From Vespula vulgaris (Eukaryota > Arthropoda > Insecta > Hymenoptera > Vespidae), in NCBI RefSeq assembly GCF_905475345.1, contig NC_066587.1, positions 1,557,070 through 1,621,069 of the forward strand: 64,000 bases of DNA, written 5' to 3'. The first letter of the stretch is position 1. The number at the start of each line of letters is the position of its first letter. Made by a program: the position numbers and the translations under genes. Under the pieces are notes generated by a model, which was given only the letters and a program-made list of their open reading frames with translations, was not told the DNA's origin and ran no database searches. Of this stretch, positions 14,001-26,033 are shown in pieces.

Positions 14001-14739
14001 ATGGGTTATGGTATCAGCATTATTACATCAACCATATAATCTAATATTACTTCCGATACAATTAATAATCATTTGTATGATTAATTCAATATTAAAATAT
14101 AATAATATAGAAAAAATTAATATACTTATAAATGCTTGGATTGGAAATGTATTTTACTTTTATCAGGTATTAATATATGTTATTTTGTTAAGAATTTAAT
14201 AATAAAATTAATGTAGGGTTTATCTTTAATTGATTTATATTATTTTTTGTAGGGAAATTCTAATAGTCTTGCTGATATTGATATTGCAGCTGGCTATGTA
14301 GGTTTGCAATCTTATAGGCCTATTATTATTGGAATGTATTTAATTGTGAATACATATTCAGCACCAGTTTTAGCTTATCTCTTAAATATGTATCACAGAA
14401 CATTATCATACAAATCATCTCATAGGTAAGTATATTTTCAATTGCTAATAAATCCTTTGATTATATAAAATCTTGTATATGAAAAACTATTTGTTATTTA
14501 TTTTTAGTTTACACTATGTACTTTTGTCAGACAACAGAATTTATATGATATGGAAGTTAGTACCAGTTACTATTTATACGTTTATAATAACAATTCAAAA
14601 ACATCATTTATTTATATGGAGCGTATTTGCACCGAAATTATTGTACGAATCAATGTATTTAGCTGTTATGAATTGTATTATATTATTGTTGGAAACGATT
14701 ATTTTGATGCAATATATAATAAATAAGTGTATTAAGTAA
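11029..14739 (+). CDS. PIGG: GPI ethanolamine phosphate transferase 2 (PIG-G)
   Basis: Predicted 916-aa multi-pass ER membrane enzyme that adds ethanolamine phosphate to the second mannose of GPI-anchor precursors. Thirteen exons: 11029-11174, 11261-11459, 11542-11751, 11826-12014, 12103-12448, 12540-12736, 12812-13057, 13142-13320, 13392-13570, 13641-13794, 13866-14166, 14253-14425 and 14508-14739, all GT-AG and in phase. One N-terminal membrane helix precedes a luminal alkaline-phosphatase-like domain with IDAFRWDF (Asp69), PTVTMPRIK (about 107-115), LDHIGH (214-218) and CGDHG (263-265), the metal and nucleophile motifs of the family. The C-terminal half is very hydrophobic. The sequence YDGTTSFFVTDFTEVDNNVT resembles PIG-G more than PIG-O or PIG-N. 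Human PIGG is 983 aa. The gene is convergent with GMPPA, only 366 bp away. Confidence 0.95.
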
Positions 14740-15105
14740 ATTCATATGGTTTGATAAATCTTTTTACATTTTCATTGCATAATTTTAGTATTATATAATT
14801 GTTATACAAAATTTTTGTTTATCTATTTTTTTCTTTTCTAATTTTGATAAAAACTGATTCGTACATTGTACTTAGAAAAACAATTTATGATCTATAATAC
14901 AAAGTTATTGAACCTTTAACTATCAACTTTGGTGGTCATGCACCTGAATGATGATGCAAAGGTATATATGTATAATAATTGACTATAAATAATATTCTCT
15001 TTTTACACACGTTACATATTCAACTAGAATATGTATAAATTGTGCGTGAACATTATTATATACATTTATTATCATTATTTCCAATAATATACAAAAAAAA
15101 AGTAT
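14740..15105. other. Convergent 3' region between PIGG and GMPPA
   Basis: 366 bp of AT-rich sequence lie between the two stop codons, so the 3' UTRs of PIGG (+) and GMPPA (-) probably meet or overlap. A minus-strand AATAAA at 15065-15070 lies 36 nt past the GMPPA stop and is a good polyadenylation signal candidate. Confidence 0.6.
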
Positions 15106-16721
15106 TTATAAAATTATTTCATTTTTAAAATTCCTCGTTAATACTTTGTGCGGCAATACGATAGAATTCAAGAGAATTTTTTCAGATGCCAAAGTAACAC
15201 TTGTGCCTGAAATAATGTCAAATTAATTGATTGTTTGTGACATATGAAATAAGATTATAATGAAATTCTCTAATCGTTACCAAGTATCGTAATTGAAGGA
15301 TTTAATTTGCCATTAACATTGAAAAGAGATAAATTTTCCATCTTTGCAAATGGCTTATCAGGATTTGGATCACACAGAGTACCTTCTACTCGTGCCCATT
15401 CTCCCACACGACTACCTTTTCCTATTATACTATTTAAAATAATAGTATGTGCTTGAATATGCGCATTGGCCAAAACTATTGATTCTTTAATTCTTACACC
15501 AGCTTCGATAACTGTATTCATCTCTATACTAACATTTGGTCCTAACTGTAACAATAGAACGAATTAAGAACATCCTATCTTTTTAGAACAGTTATTGGAA
15601 AAATTTCAATATTATAATAATATTATTAATTTTACCATAGCAGATGGATGAACAGAAGCTGTTGGATGAATGTATACATCTCCAATAATATTACATGTAT
15701 TTCTATTTGGAGAAGTAAGATAATTTGGACGTTTGGTTTTATATAAAGCTAAATAATGTCTATTTGCATAAATTGCAGATCCTGCTGTTTTTACCTGTGA
15801 CCACCATCTTAAAACAGGTAAAGCAAATAAACATCCAGTTCCTGCTAATCGTGTTAATATATCTTGTTCCAATGCAATATTAGCAGGGTCTCTACCATTT
15901 CCATTTATCTGTCTGTCTCATTGAAGAAAAAAAAAGTTAATCAATAATTAGAATATATATCTGTAGTAAGATTATGATAGAGTCTATTAACAAATATTTT
16001 TTATTAATGATACTTACAAAGAATTTTCTTGTTGTTGACTAGCATAAAAAACATCCGCCATTGATTGAAATATATCAGGAGATGTGATATATATTCCACA
16101 ATTAATAAGAGTAGATACAAATGTTGATGGTTTTTCAACATAATGTGCCACTTCTCCGTCTTTATTCAAAACCATACATCCATAATTTAATGATTGTTGT
16201 CTAGTGGCTTCTGTAGCCATAATAGTAAGTAATGCCTGCTTTTTACTATGAAATTCTACTAACTCTGGTAAGGGTAAATCGGCGCATACATCTCCATTCA
16301 TTACAAAAAAATATGATGGACTACCAGAACGAATTTGATCTCGGAAATGATACATGCCTCCAGCTGTACCTAACGGTGTAAATTCTTGCAAATATCTAAT
16401 AATTACACCATATGTGCTTTTCATATCCATAATAAACTGTGATAATTCATTGGCAGGATATGATCCAATTATTAAAATTTCTTCTAAATTTGGTACTTCG
16501 GAACATGCTTCAATATGATGTTGAATCATAGGTAAACCAGCAACTGGAAATAGTGGTTTAGGTATATCTAATGAGAGAGGACGAAATCTGGTCCCTATAA
16601 AAATAAATAAATTATAATTATTACTATATTACTTATCAAAATATTATGCAACGAAGTAAATTTTTTAGGTTAGCATACCTTTTAAAGGGCCACCGATTAA
16701 TATAACAGCTTTCAACATCAT
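15106..16721 (-). CDS. GMPPA: Mannose-1-phosphate guanylyltransferase regulatory subunit alpha
   Basis: Predicted 420 aa, the same length as human GMPPA. In animals GMPPA binds GDP-mannose and allosterically restrains the catalytic partner GMPPB in the cytosol. Five exons: 16721-16679, 16594-16018, 15912-15636, 15545-15281 and 15206-15106. The start is MMLKAVILIGG, with two adjacent ATGs (16721 and 16718) both usable. Seen motifs are the nucleotidyltransferase entry GGPLKGTRFRPLS, a VMNGDV segment, VEKPSTFVSTLINCGIY, and C-terminal left-handed beta-helix hexapeptides (PNVSIEMNTVIEAGVRIKES). It ends in the family-typical ILNSIVLPHK...EIIL. The third exon requires the middle of three closely spaced AGs (exon start 15912) to keep frame. 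Same strand as PTPA downstream, but 750 bp apart. Confidence 0.96.
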
Positions 16722-17472
16722 TTGTTGTAAAAATATCTTGTTAATAATAAAAATAAAAAAATATTAAAAGAAATTTATTAATTTTTGTTAAAAAATTATA
16801 AGTAACTAATATCCACCAAACAGTTCTTTACAGAAATCTTCTTTTATAGCTAACACATGAATATTTTTATCAACAAATAATAACATTAAATAAAGCACAT
16901 TTATGAACGTAAATGTATAAAAACGAAACACTTATCTACACAGATAAGCACGCATTCGACTAGGTCGCGTCGATTGGTAACATTTTGAACATAACCTTGC
17001 AGTTAGAAACATATGTAGATGCGTACTCAAAATTATGAATTGTTTCGATTATTAGACTAGATAGCATATCATATATATATATATGTATGTATGTATGTGT
17101 GTATGTATATAAAATTGTAATATTTTTCCACCTTATTAAATACACCTTACTAAATTCATATTACAGTAAAACTATTTTATTCATAAAGTTATTAAGTTCA
17201 TATACAATAATATATAAGAATAATTGTCTATTAATTATTTATGTAACAGTAAGACATATTTATTTAAATATTTCACTTAAAAGTTAAAATTCTGTTGCCT
17301 TCATTTAAAAATTCAAAAATTTATTGCCAAATGATATTTCTGGCTATAAATCTTCAAGAAAGCCTAGGCCTAAATACCATCGTATGATACAAGGTCAGTT
17401 TATATTACTTTTATAGATAATATATAAATGAAGGAGCAAATGTACTAATTCATAAAATGTATTAAGCTGTTA
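16722..17472. other. GMPPA upstream and PTPA 3' region
   Basis: 750 bp between the GMPPA start and the PTPA stop, both on the minus strand. It is AT-rich, with a TATG/TA tract at 17070-17110. It should hold the PTPA 3' UTR and the GMPPA promoter. No gene is seen. Confidence 0.5.
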
Positions 17473-19111
17473 TTAATGTATTTGCGATGGTGGTTGTACC
17501 GGTAAATTCAAGCAAACACCTCTGACAGTGGGGCAAGTAACAGCTGGTTTTATTGGTAATAATGATCCAAATAAAACATGTTGAATTACAGGAAACTTTG
17601 ATAGTACCTATAAATTAAAATTAAAAATATTGACTTATTTTAATTTTATTACTAATAGTTATTAAATAAAATAAAGTTTACCTCCACTTTATACATCCTA
17701 ATAAGTCCGTTATTTACTTTTGCCCACGAATCAACTGCACTCACATTCCACAATTGATTTGAATGTTCTGCGAATGGTCCTATCTTAACCTAATATGATA
17801 TATCTTTCATAATTAAGAACAAAAATTGAAACTTAAAGCAACATTAAAATAAGTTTATTGTTTTACTTATTATTCAAATAACGTTCATATAGTCTTAATC
17901 AAGTACATGCCTTTGAAATAAACTCTATGCATCCAAGAAACATGTACTGTTTTGCATGCAATTCAATAACATCTTGATCTATAAAGTGACGAGGTTCGAT
18001 ACGTGGATGGCCTATAATTACATATATCTTTTATTTATAGAATATAATTATATATCATGTATTAGCTTTTCATCATCTAAAATGGAAAAAGAATGAATTA
18101 TATACAAATAATTTTTTACCAATCAATTGAGAACTTCCCCATATGAAAGGTACAAATTGATAATCATCCAAACTCCAAACACCATGACTACCTGCAGGCT
18201 CCATACGATATGTAATTTGGAGTCTACGTACTAACAGTAAATATCTATTTACAAAAAATATATGTATATGTAAAAACAAGAAAAACGAATAAAATATATC
18301 CCAGAAAGATTAATACCTGTTGAATACTTTTATAGCAACAGCAACTTTGTCATTTTCTGTAAAAGCTCTAATTTTAAACAAACAACATAAAAACATTAGA
18401 AATGCCATTTCATGTCCTGTTCCGTAATCTATACGTGTTGCGTTTCCAAAACTTTCATATAAATACTGAATTATTTCGGGTATAGCTCTATATAATTCTT
18501 CTGGTAATGCTTCCTGTAATTCTTCTATACCTTTCTGTAAAAACTTATTAATATTAAACTTTAACGATTAAAATATAATTATAGAAAAACAAGATATCAT
18601 AATATCACCTCTTGCAATTTTGCATGCCAAGTTCGAAATGATTTATTTCCAAATCGTTGAGGTTGTTCGGTTGGTGGTATTTGCGTTATCCATTCATCTA
18701 AATTATTAAGCATTTTCAAAATATTTTCTACTGTAGGAGATTGTTCACATTTGGAATCTAATGGTTTCCCTTCTATAGATTTATTTAGTGCTAATATAAA
18801 TCCTAGATATTCCTACATAATATGTAAAATATAAAAAAAAGAAAAAAAAAACAATAACAACCAGTGCATAAATATTTTACAATAATTTTATAATCAATAC
18901 TAAAAAAGAGCTTACAAAATATGCTTCTGATTTTTCCCAAACAGACATATCAATTGGAACTTTAATAGCTCTACTTGGAACAACAAATACATGTTCATCA
19001 GCTATAATAAAAAAAAAGAAATAATTTTTAATATTATTCATTATCATATTAGATAATAAATATATACGTACATAAATGTGATTTTTCCATATTACTCGTT
19101 GAGGTTGACAT
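17473..19111 (-). CDS. PTPA: Serine/threonine-protein phosphatase 2A activator (PTPA)
   Basis: Predicted 338 aa. PTPA is a peptidyl-prolyl isomerase-like activator of the PP2A catalytic subunit. Eight exons: 19111-19072, 19001-18916, 18812-18609, 18534-18317, 18244-18120, 18011-17911, 17789-17682 and 17607-17473. Family motifs seen: FVVPSRAIK, RFGNKSFRTWHAKL, RIDYGTGHE, TYRMEPAGSHGVWSLDDYQF, PFIWGSSQL and IGPFAEHSNQLWNVSAV. The junction between exons 6 and 7 only keeps frame with a GC-AG intron (donor AAG/GCATGT at 17910). The nearest GT, 4 nt later, would shift the frame into a stop. Length agrees with human isoforms (323-358 aa). Confidence 0.95.
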
Positions 19112-19940
19112 AACAAATGATTGTTTTTGATTAATACGCGTTTAACAAGTTTCTATGAAGATTACATATATTTTGATCATACATGCATAATATATATTAG
19201 GTCAATATTTGATAAATCTGTTATTAACATTAGTCGGATCCACAATAATTCCAAAATTAGAATATAGTACCGGTGTTTATAATAAACCAATTTAACCAAC
19301 TATAAAATATATTTAATAAACCATTGCATTTTGTTTAGTTTCCATGTTCGCAACAAAAAGCAAATTTCTATTGGTTCACTTTTTCCTATAATACGATTTA
19401 GTAATAAATTCCAAAAGCTTTTTATTTTTCTTCACGAAATTTCTAAAAGGAGCACATTCAATTAAATTCTATAATAGAAATATCGAGATTATGAATTTCT
19501 TCTTAATGCTGCTTATCACCTTTTTCTTCGTAGTGTAATCGACTTCAGCGACAGTTATGGACAAAATACGAACTACAAAGATAATAGAAAAACACTTCCC
19601 ATTATGCGCCTGTGTGATATCATCGGTGTGTACGCTTCTTAAACTATAAATCTCTCGAACGTTGTCTAACAATCGGGTTAATGTACATTTTATATTGTAA
19701 ACATATATAAAAATGTAGAAGTATATTTGATCGAAGCAAGAAAAGACCATATGTTAAGATGAAAATAAATCGATCGAAAAATGTTTGTTAATTCTACGAA
19801 CTTTATACTTTTTTGTTTCTACTTAAACTTATACAAATAGCTAAAACATATTAAAGTAGCCATTATTTTGATATTACTTGCGATGGAATACGTAGAATAT
19901 TAAAATAGTAAAGAAATTAGAATTTTTCAGTGCGTTTCTC

Positions 19941-21282
19941 GTCGAAATGCTAAAGAGAATTAACAGTGAAAAAGTTTGTTTTTGTTGATGTAATAAACAG
20001 ATAACGAGCGAGCGTCCGAATTAACTCTATGTATATATTATAATATTTTTTAATTCTATTTTATATTCAACGCATATTTCGACCTATGGAACGTTTAAAC
20101 AAACGTGCTATTGTTTAAATATTATTTAATTACATTTCGTGAATATTAGGATTGTTTAAATAATTCTGAAATAATCGAAAATATGATGTATTCAAGCTTA
20201 CCAGTTTGGAAAGAGAGCCCATCGCTGTTCACTCGTCGAAATGCTAAAGACAACTAACTCGATTACGATCAAAGTCAGTGAAAAAGTTTGTTTTTGTTGA
20301 TGTAAACGGATAACGAGCGAGCGTCCGAATTAACTCTATGTAGATATTAATTTAATTGTATTTTATATTTAACGCGTATTTCGACCTATGGAACGTTTAA
20401 ACAAACGTGCTATTGTTTAAATATTATTTAATTACATTTCGTGAATATTAAGATTGTTTAAATAATTCTGAAATAATCGGAAATATGATGTATTCAAGCT
20501 TACCAGTTTGGAAAGAGAGCCCATCGCTGTTCACTCGTCGAAATGCTAAAGACAACTAACTCGATTACGATCAAAGTCAGTGAAAAAGTTTGTTTTTGTT
20601 GATGTAAACGGATAACGAGCGAGCGTCCGAATTAACTCTATGTAGATATTAATTTAATTGTATTTTATATTTAACGCGTATTTCGACCTATGGAACGTTT
20701 AAACAAACGTGCTATTGTTTAAATATTATTTAATTACATTTCGTGAATATTAAGATTGTTTAAATAATTCTGAAATAATCGGAAATATGATGTATTCAAG
20801 CTTACCAGTTTGGAAAGAGTGTCCATCGATGTTCACTCGTCGAAATGCTAAAGACAACTAACTCGATTACGATCAAAGTCAGTGAAAAAGTTTGTTTTTG
20901 TTGATGTAAACGGATAACGAGCGAGCGTCCGAATTAACTCTATGTAGATATTAATTTAATTGTATTTTATATTTAACGCGTATTTCGACCTATGGAACGT
21001 TTAAACAAACGTGCTATTGTTTAAATATTATTTAATTACATTTCGTGAATATTAAGATTGTTTAAATAATTCTGAAATAATCGGAAATATGATGTATTCA
21101 AGCTTACCAGTTTGGAAAGAGTGTCCATCGATGTTCACTCGTCGAAATGCTAAAGAGAACTAACTCGATTACGATCAAAGTCAGTGAAAAAGTTTGTTTT
21201 TGTTGATGTAAACAGATAACGAACGAGAGTTCGGATTAACTCTATGTAGATATTAATTCAATTCTATTTTATATTCTATCTT
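19941..21282. repeat. 302-bp tandem repeat array, about 4.5 copies
   Basis: The anchor GTCGAAATGCTAAAGA recurs at 19941, 20235, 20537, 20839 and 21141, giving spacings of 294, 302, 302 and 302 bp. The middle copies are almost identical. The first copy is the most diverged, lacking about 18 bp near the anchor and carrying small indels. The last is truncated after about 140 bp. Copies 4 and 5 are preceded by GTGTCCATCGATG, where copies 2 and 3 have GAGCCCATCGCTG, so recent unit duplication is visible. Each unit contains GTTTAAAC and runs of TTTAAAT. No ORF spans a unit. Confidence 0.95.
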
Positions 21283-21772
21283 ATAGAGAATGTGAAAACG
21301 AACTCTAATATATAATATATAATATATAATATATAAAAAGAATAAATTAGTTGATTATATTCGCTTACATTGATAAAATAAAAAAATAAGAAAACGGATT
21401 GATTTCATTCCAGTTTCGAACCTACAATTTCTAAATAACGAAATTTTTCTAAAATTTAATAATATATTAGAAACATTCATTAGCATGAATGCCTAAACAA
21501 CTATTTCCTAATTTTTACCTTAGAATCATCTGTCGAAAGTTCATTAACATACCTGAATGAATTACCGTAGCTTCTCTGTATAAATATTACGAAATGCGTT
21601 TTATTGTTTCGATTAGGTTAGAAAATTTGAGTATCGTCTTTTATAAATATAAACAAACTACCAATCATCTAGTTCTTTTCTTTTGCCGCAAATTTCAAAG
21701 GGCGCCACTATATAAAAATTTGTTTTCACGAAAAATATCGAAAACAACGTTCACATCAACAGCGAGTTCAGG

Positions 21773-22022
21773 AATAATTCTTGATTGATTTTGATAAACA
21801 AGATCTCATTTTAAAGATGAAGGTTTAAGCGAGAGTATGACTTTTTCGAATTTTTGAAAAAGCTTTATTTTTATGCATAAACTAATCTCGAGAAAACGTC
21901 ATTTCTTGGATCAAGATTTTTTTCAAAGAAAATAAAGCTTTTTTAAAAATTCGGAAAAGTTTTCGCTTGAAACTACATCTTTAAAATGAGACTTTGTTTA
22001 TCAAAATCGTTCAAGTATTATT
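21773..22022. mobile_element. 250-bp inverted-repeat element, MITE-like
   Basis: Two arms of about 95-100 bp (21773-21872 and 21928-22022) are reverse complements of each other at roughly 85 percent, with a small gap, around a 55-bp spacer. Shared blocks include TCATTTTAAAGATG, AAAAGCTTTATTTT and GATTTTGATAAACAA and their complements. No transposase is present. The size and structure fit a non-autonomous foldback or MITE insertion. No clear target-site duplication was identified, so mobility is inference. Confidence 0.6.
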
Positions 22023-22353
22023 TATTTTCTTTTACTTATTATCGTTATAAATTTAAGGTTAATGAATAGCCTTAATTAAAATATTTTGTAATATTGTAGT
22101 TTTCTTCACGTTTATATCATCGACCAATAGGATACGTAGAATTTATACATCAAGTATATTTGAATCTTATCAAAGTACATTCTTCGAACGAATATAATAT
22201 ATATGTAAATTAATTGTAACATTAAATAGAAGAAGAAAATTTATTATAATATATAATTTCATTTAAACAAATTCATTGTATGATTTACAATTCATTTGGA
22301 TTTGTTTTTAGAAAGAATTGTAAGTTACATTTGTTCTTTTTGATAATCATGAA

Positions 22354-22372
22354 CCAATCAGAATCGTCCACG
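22354..22372 (+). promoter_or_regulatory. ER stress response element (ERSE), perfect CCAAT-N9-CCACG
   Basis: CCAAT at 22354-22358, nine spacer bases, then CCACG at 22368-22372: an exact match to the metazoan ERSE bound by NF-Y with ATF6/XBP1. It lies 164 bp upstream of the PDIA6 start codon, a gene family known to be induced by the unfolded protein response. Confidence 0.75.
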
Positions 22373-22535
22373 AAAAGCAGTAGGCGAGCAGACCTAACCA
22401 CGAATGGAGAGAACGATCTTACTTTATATGGATGAACGACACGTTACGATCCGGGTGTATATTTAATGAATTGTAGTGAATGATTGTTTTTTTTTTTAAG
22501 GAATTCCTAACGACTTTATTAAATCGCTAAGAAAA

Positions 22536-24411
22536 ATGCAGGTTCTTTTAGGTAAGTTTCACTGATTTTAACTCGTTGCATATACTTACAGAAAATTACC
22601 GTACCGGCTTATCAATCCACCATCGTACTTTATAGAATAATATTTTTTATATTCTGTCATAATATTCTAATTCTTATTTCACTCAAATAACGTATATTAT
22701 AGTGTGAAGAAACTAAACCGTATCTTATATCGATTTATAACGTAATTAATTATAATGGTGTCCGTAAATACGCGTCAAATTTGAAATTTGTGTTCATTAT
22801 TAACTCTTATTTCCGATAAAACTTGTTTGTTTTAGGCCTTCTAATTTTAGTTACTGGTGCACATTGTTTATATTCTTCAAATTCAGATGTCATCGATCTC
22901 AAACCAAGTAATTTTGATAGTTCAGTAATAGATAGTGATCATGTCTGGATCGTAGAATTTTATGCACCATGGTGTGGACATTGTCAACAATTCGTATCAG
23001 AATATGATAAAGCTGCGACAGCTTTAAAGGTAAGTCATTGTAAATAACAATTGACAAAAATTGTTTACTTTTATATTTTCGTATTAGGGAATCGTAAAAC
23101 TTGGAGCTATAAATGCAGATGAACATAAATCTCTTGGATCTAGATTTGGTGTACGTGGTTTCCCAACAGTTAAAATTTTTGGTCATGATAAAAATAAACC
23201 TGAAGATTTTAACGGACCACGTACAGCTGCTGGTCTTATCGATGCTGCTACAAATGCCGTTTCTCAAAAAGCGTATGCAAAATTAGGTGTCAAAAAAGGT
23301 GGTAGTGGTAATAAAGTAAGTTATCAATCTTGGCATGATATGCTTCTTTATTCTCACACACATGTAAATAAAATTTTAAATACTTATAATGATCACTTTA
23401 AAATATATAGCAAAGTAAAGATTCTAAGGATGTAATCGAACTAACTGATGAGAATTTTGACAAATTAGTATTAAATTCAGAAGATATGTGGTTGGTTGAA
23501 TTTTATGCTCCATGGTGTGGACATTGCAAAAATTTGGCACCCATTTGGGCTTCTGCGGCTACAGAACTTAAAGGCAAAGTAAAATTAGGAGCCCTTGATG
23601 CAACTGCACATAGAGCCAAAGTAAATTATTTGCTTCATATGTACATTGACATGCGTAATTTTCATTACATTTTATAAATATATTAAATTACAGGCAAGTC
23701 AATATGAAATAGCGGGATATCCAACCATCAAGTATTTCCCATTAGGTAAGAAAAATGCTGATTCGGTACAAGAATATGACGGTGGCCGTACTAGCACTGA
23801 CATCGTTAACTGGGCTTTGGACAAACTGGCTGAAAATATACCAGCACCCGAAGTAGTTCAAATTATTAATGAAAAAAGTTTAAGAAGTGCATGCGAAGAT
23901 AAACCACTTTGCGTAGTTTCAGTATTACCACATATATTAGATTGTCAGTCAGAATGTAGAAATCAGTACTTAAACGTTTTAAGAGATCTTGGAGAAAATT
24001 ATAAAAAGAAAATGTGGGGGTATGTGTTTTTACCAAATATTTGAATATGTTTTCGTAAAAACTTTGTTGTTATATCACGATTGATTTTACAGGTGGGTTT
24101 GGTCAGAGGCAGGAGCTCAATCAAACATAGAGGATGCATTAGAAATTGGGGGATTTGGTTATCCTGCTTTAGCAGCAGTAAATATTAAAAAAATGAAGTA
24201 TTCATTGTTAAAGGGAAGTTTTTCATATGATGGAATAAACGAATTTTTAAGAGATTTAAGTTACGGACGTGGTGGAACTGCCCCTTTGAAAGGAGCTCAA
24301 TTACCTTCTATACTTGAAATTACACCTTGGGATGGTAAAGATGCTGAACCTCCACAGGAGGAAGAAATCGATCTTAGTGATATAAATTTGGATGAGAAAG
24401 ATGAATTGTAA
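22536..24411 (+). CDS. PDIA6: Protein disulfide-isomerase A6 (P5)
   Basis: Predicted 430-aa ER-luminal thiol oxidoreductase. Six exons: 22536-22551, 22836-23029, 23088-23315, 23411-23620, 23694-24019 and 24093-24411, all in phase. A signal peptide (MQVLLGLLILVTGAHC) is followed by two thioredoxin domains, each with APWCGHC (active-site CGHC at residues 52-55 and 182-185), then a b-type domain and an acidic tail ending in KDEL (427-430) for ER retention. Human PDIA6 is 440 aa with the same a0-a-b layout. The first exon encodes only five residues plus one base. An ERSE 164 bp upstream suggests unfolded-protein-response control. Confidence 0.97.
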
Positions 24412-25987
24412 TCATTGAAATATCAATGAAATTTTTTTTTTATGATGCTGTACTCGATGTATCAGGTATGCTTTTTCAAAGCAAGGATACATTACGTTTC
24501 ATTATGTATAACGTAATAATTCTCAATAACGTATGTTTTATAACAAAAATTGTTAAACTGCCTGTAATATTTTGTTTTTCAGCTGCAATATGTTTCAATA
24601 TTGTATGTATCACTGAAAATCAATCTCCAGGTGGTCTCTTAAATATATTAAGTTTTCGATATATCGATGCTTAAATTATGGAAAAATATGGTATTATGTT
24701 TATTAACTACTTGGACCAAAAGTTATTTGGAAATAACATTTTATAAAAATCACAATTGAAAGTATGTCTGTATTGTATGAACTATATTTTTCCATGATAT
24801 AAGCATTCCTTCCAAGAAAGCCAATTACATAAATTTATGTAAACTTCCTAGAGAAAAAACAAAAAAGAAAAGAAAAATGATACACATTTATATACAGCAT
24901 TAATCCTTGTAACATAATCCTTATTGTTTTAATATTTTTTTATATCTAACTTTAACTTAAATTTTTTCTATCAGTGTTTCTTCTTTACATATCTATTCGT
25001 AAGAAAACTAATAATTTACTACACGTATCACAAATAAAATGTCTTTATATTTATAAAAAACAAAAAACAAAAAAGTTCGTGCATTTTTGCTCATGCCTGA
25101 GGTTCTCTGTAAAAGTGTAATGTCAATTAACATGCTAGAAAAAAAAAACCGAATTCCTCGTATATATAAGTGATTCAATTCCACTGTAAATTATACATTC
25201 CACGTTCTTTTTTTTTTGTTTGTAGTATGTATTCATTTTATGTCATCTTTATCTTGTTGATCAACCTCTCATTACAATGAGTCTTCCATCATTGGCAGAA
25301 TTAACATTAAATATGTATTAATTGTGTGAAATCTTATTCTCTCTGAGAGAAACATAATAATCTATTGTAATAATTATCACGATCGAATAAATTTTTCAAG
25401 AAAATAATATATATATATTTTATGATTTTTTTTTTTTTTTTTTATATACAAATATTTAAGTATCTTTATAGACTTTGTAATAATCTATGAACGATTATAA
25501 CTATTGATAAATTAACATAACGATATAAATAGAGAGTCATTATTTTTAAATATGGAAGCTATAAGAAATTGCATTTTTAATAGCATGATTGAAGATCAGG
25601 ATTTTTTTTTCTTTTTTTTTTCTTTTTTTTTTTTTTAAGAGGTATTAAATGGGCCAGAGTGTACCTATTCTCAAATTCATGCAACTAACTGTTTTATGTA
25701 CATCACACGCATGCATACATTCATATGATTTTGCAATTAGAGCAGATCATAATCACAAATAAAAAAAAAAAAAGATAATAATAATAAATAAATAACAAGC
25801 TAATGCCAAACAAATCCGCACGAAATCGAGAATAGAACCTCTGTTTTTATTGATTTAACTCAATATTTCTTATTACGACTCGTATAATCTTTGTAGTAAT
25901 AGTAGTAGTAATAGTAGTAATAGTAATAATGACGGTAATAATAATAGTAGTAGAATAGCAGCAGTAATAATAATAATAATAATAATG

Positions 25988-26033
<46 letters not shown>

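Larger units (their letters stand above)
19112..22535. other. Intergenic region PTPA-PDIA6 with satellite and inverted repeat
   Basis: 3.4 kb between divergent start codons. It contains the 302-bp tandem array (19941-21282), a TAATA microsatellite (about 21300-21335), an inverted-repeat element (21773-22022) and, next to PDIA6, an ER-stress element. Short ORFs here (60-94 codons) match nothing I recognise. Confidence 0.7.

Noticed and set aside
19941..21282. CRISPR array
   Set aside because: The repeat unit is 302 bp without unique spacers and the genome is eukaryotic; it is a tandem satellite.
24426..24674. 82-codon frame after PDIA6
   Set aside because: Lies in the PDIA6 3' UTR and has no recognisable homology.
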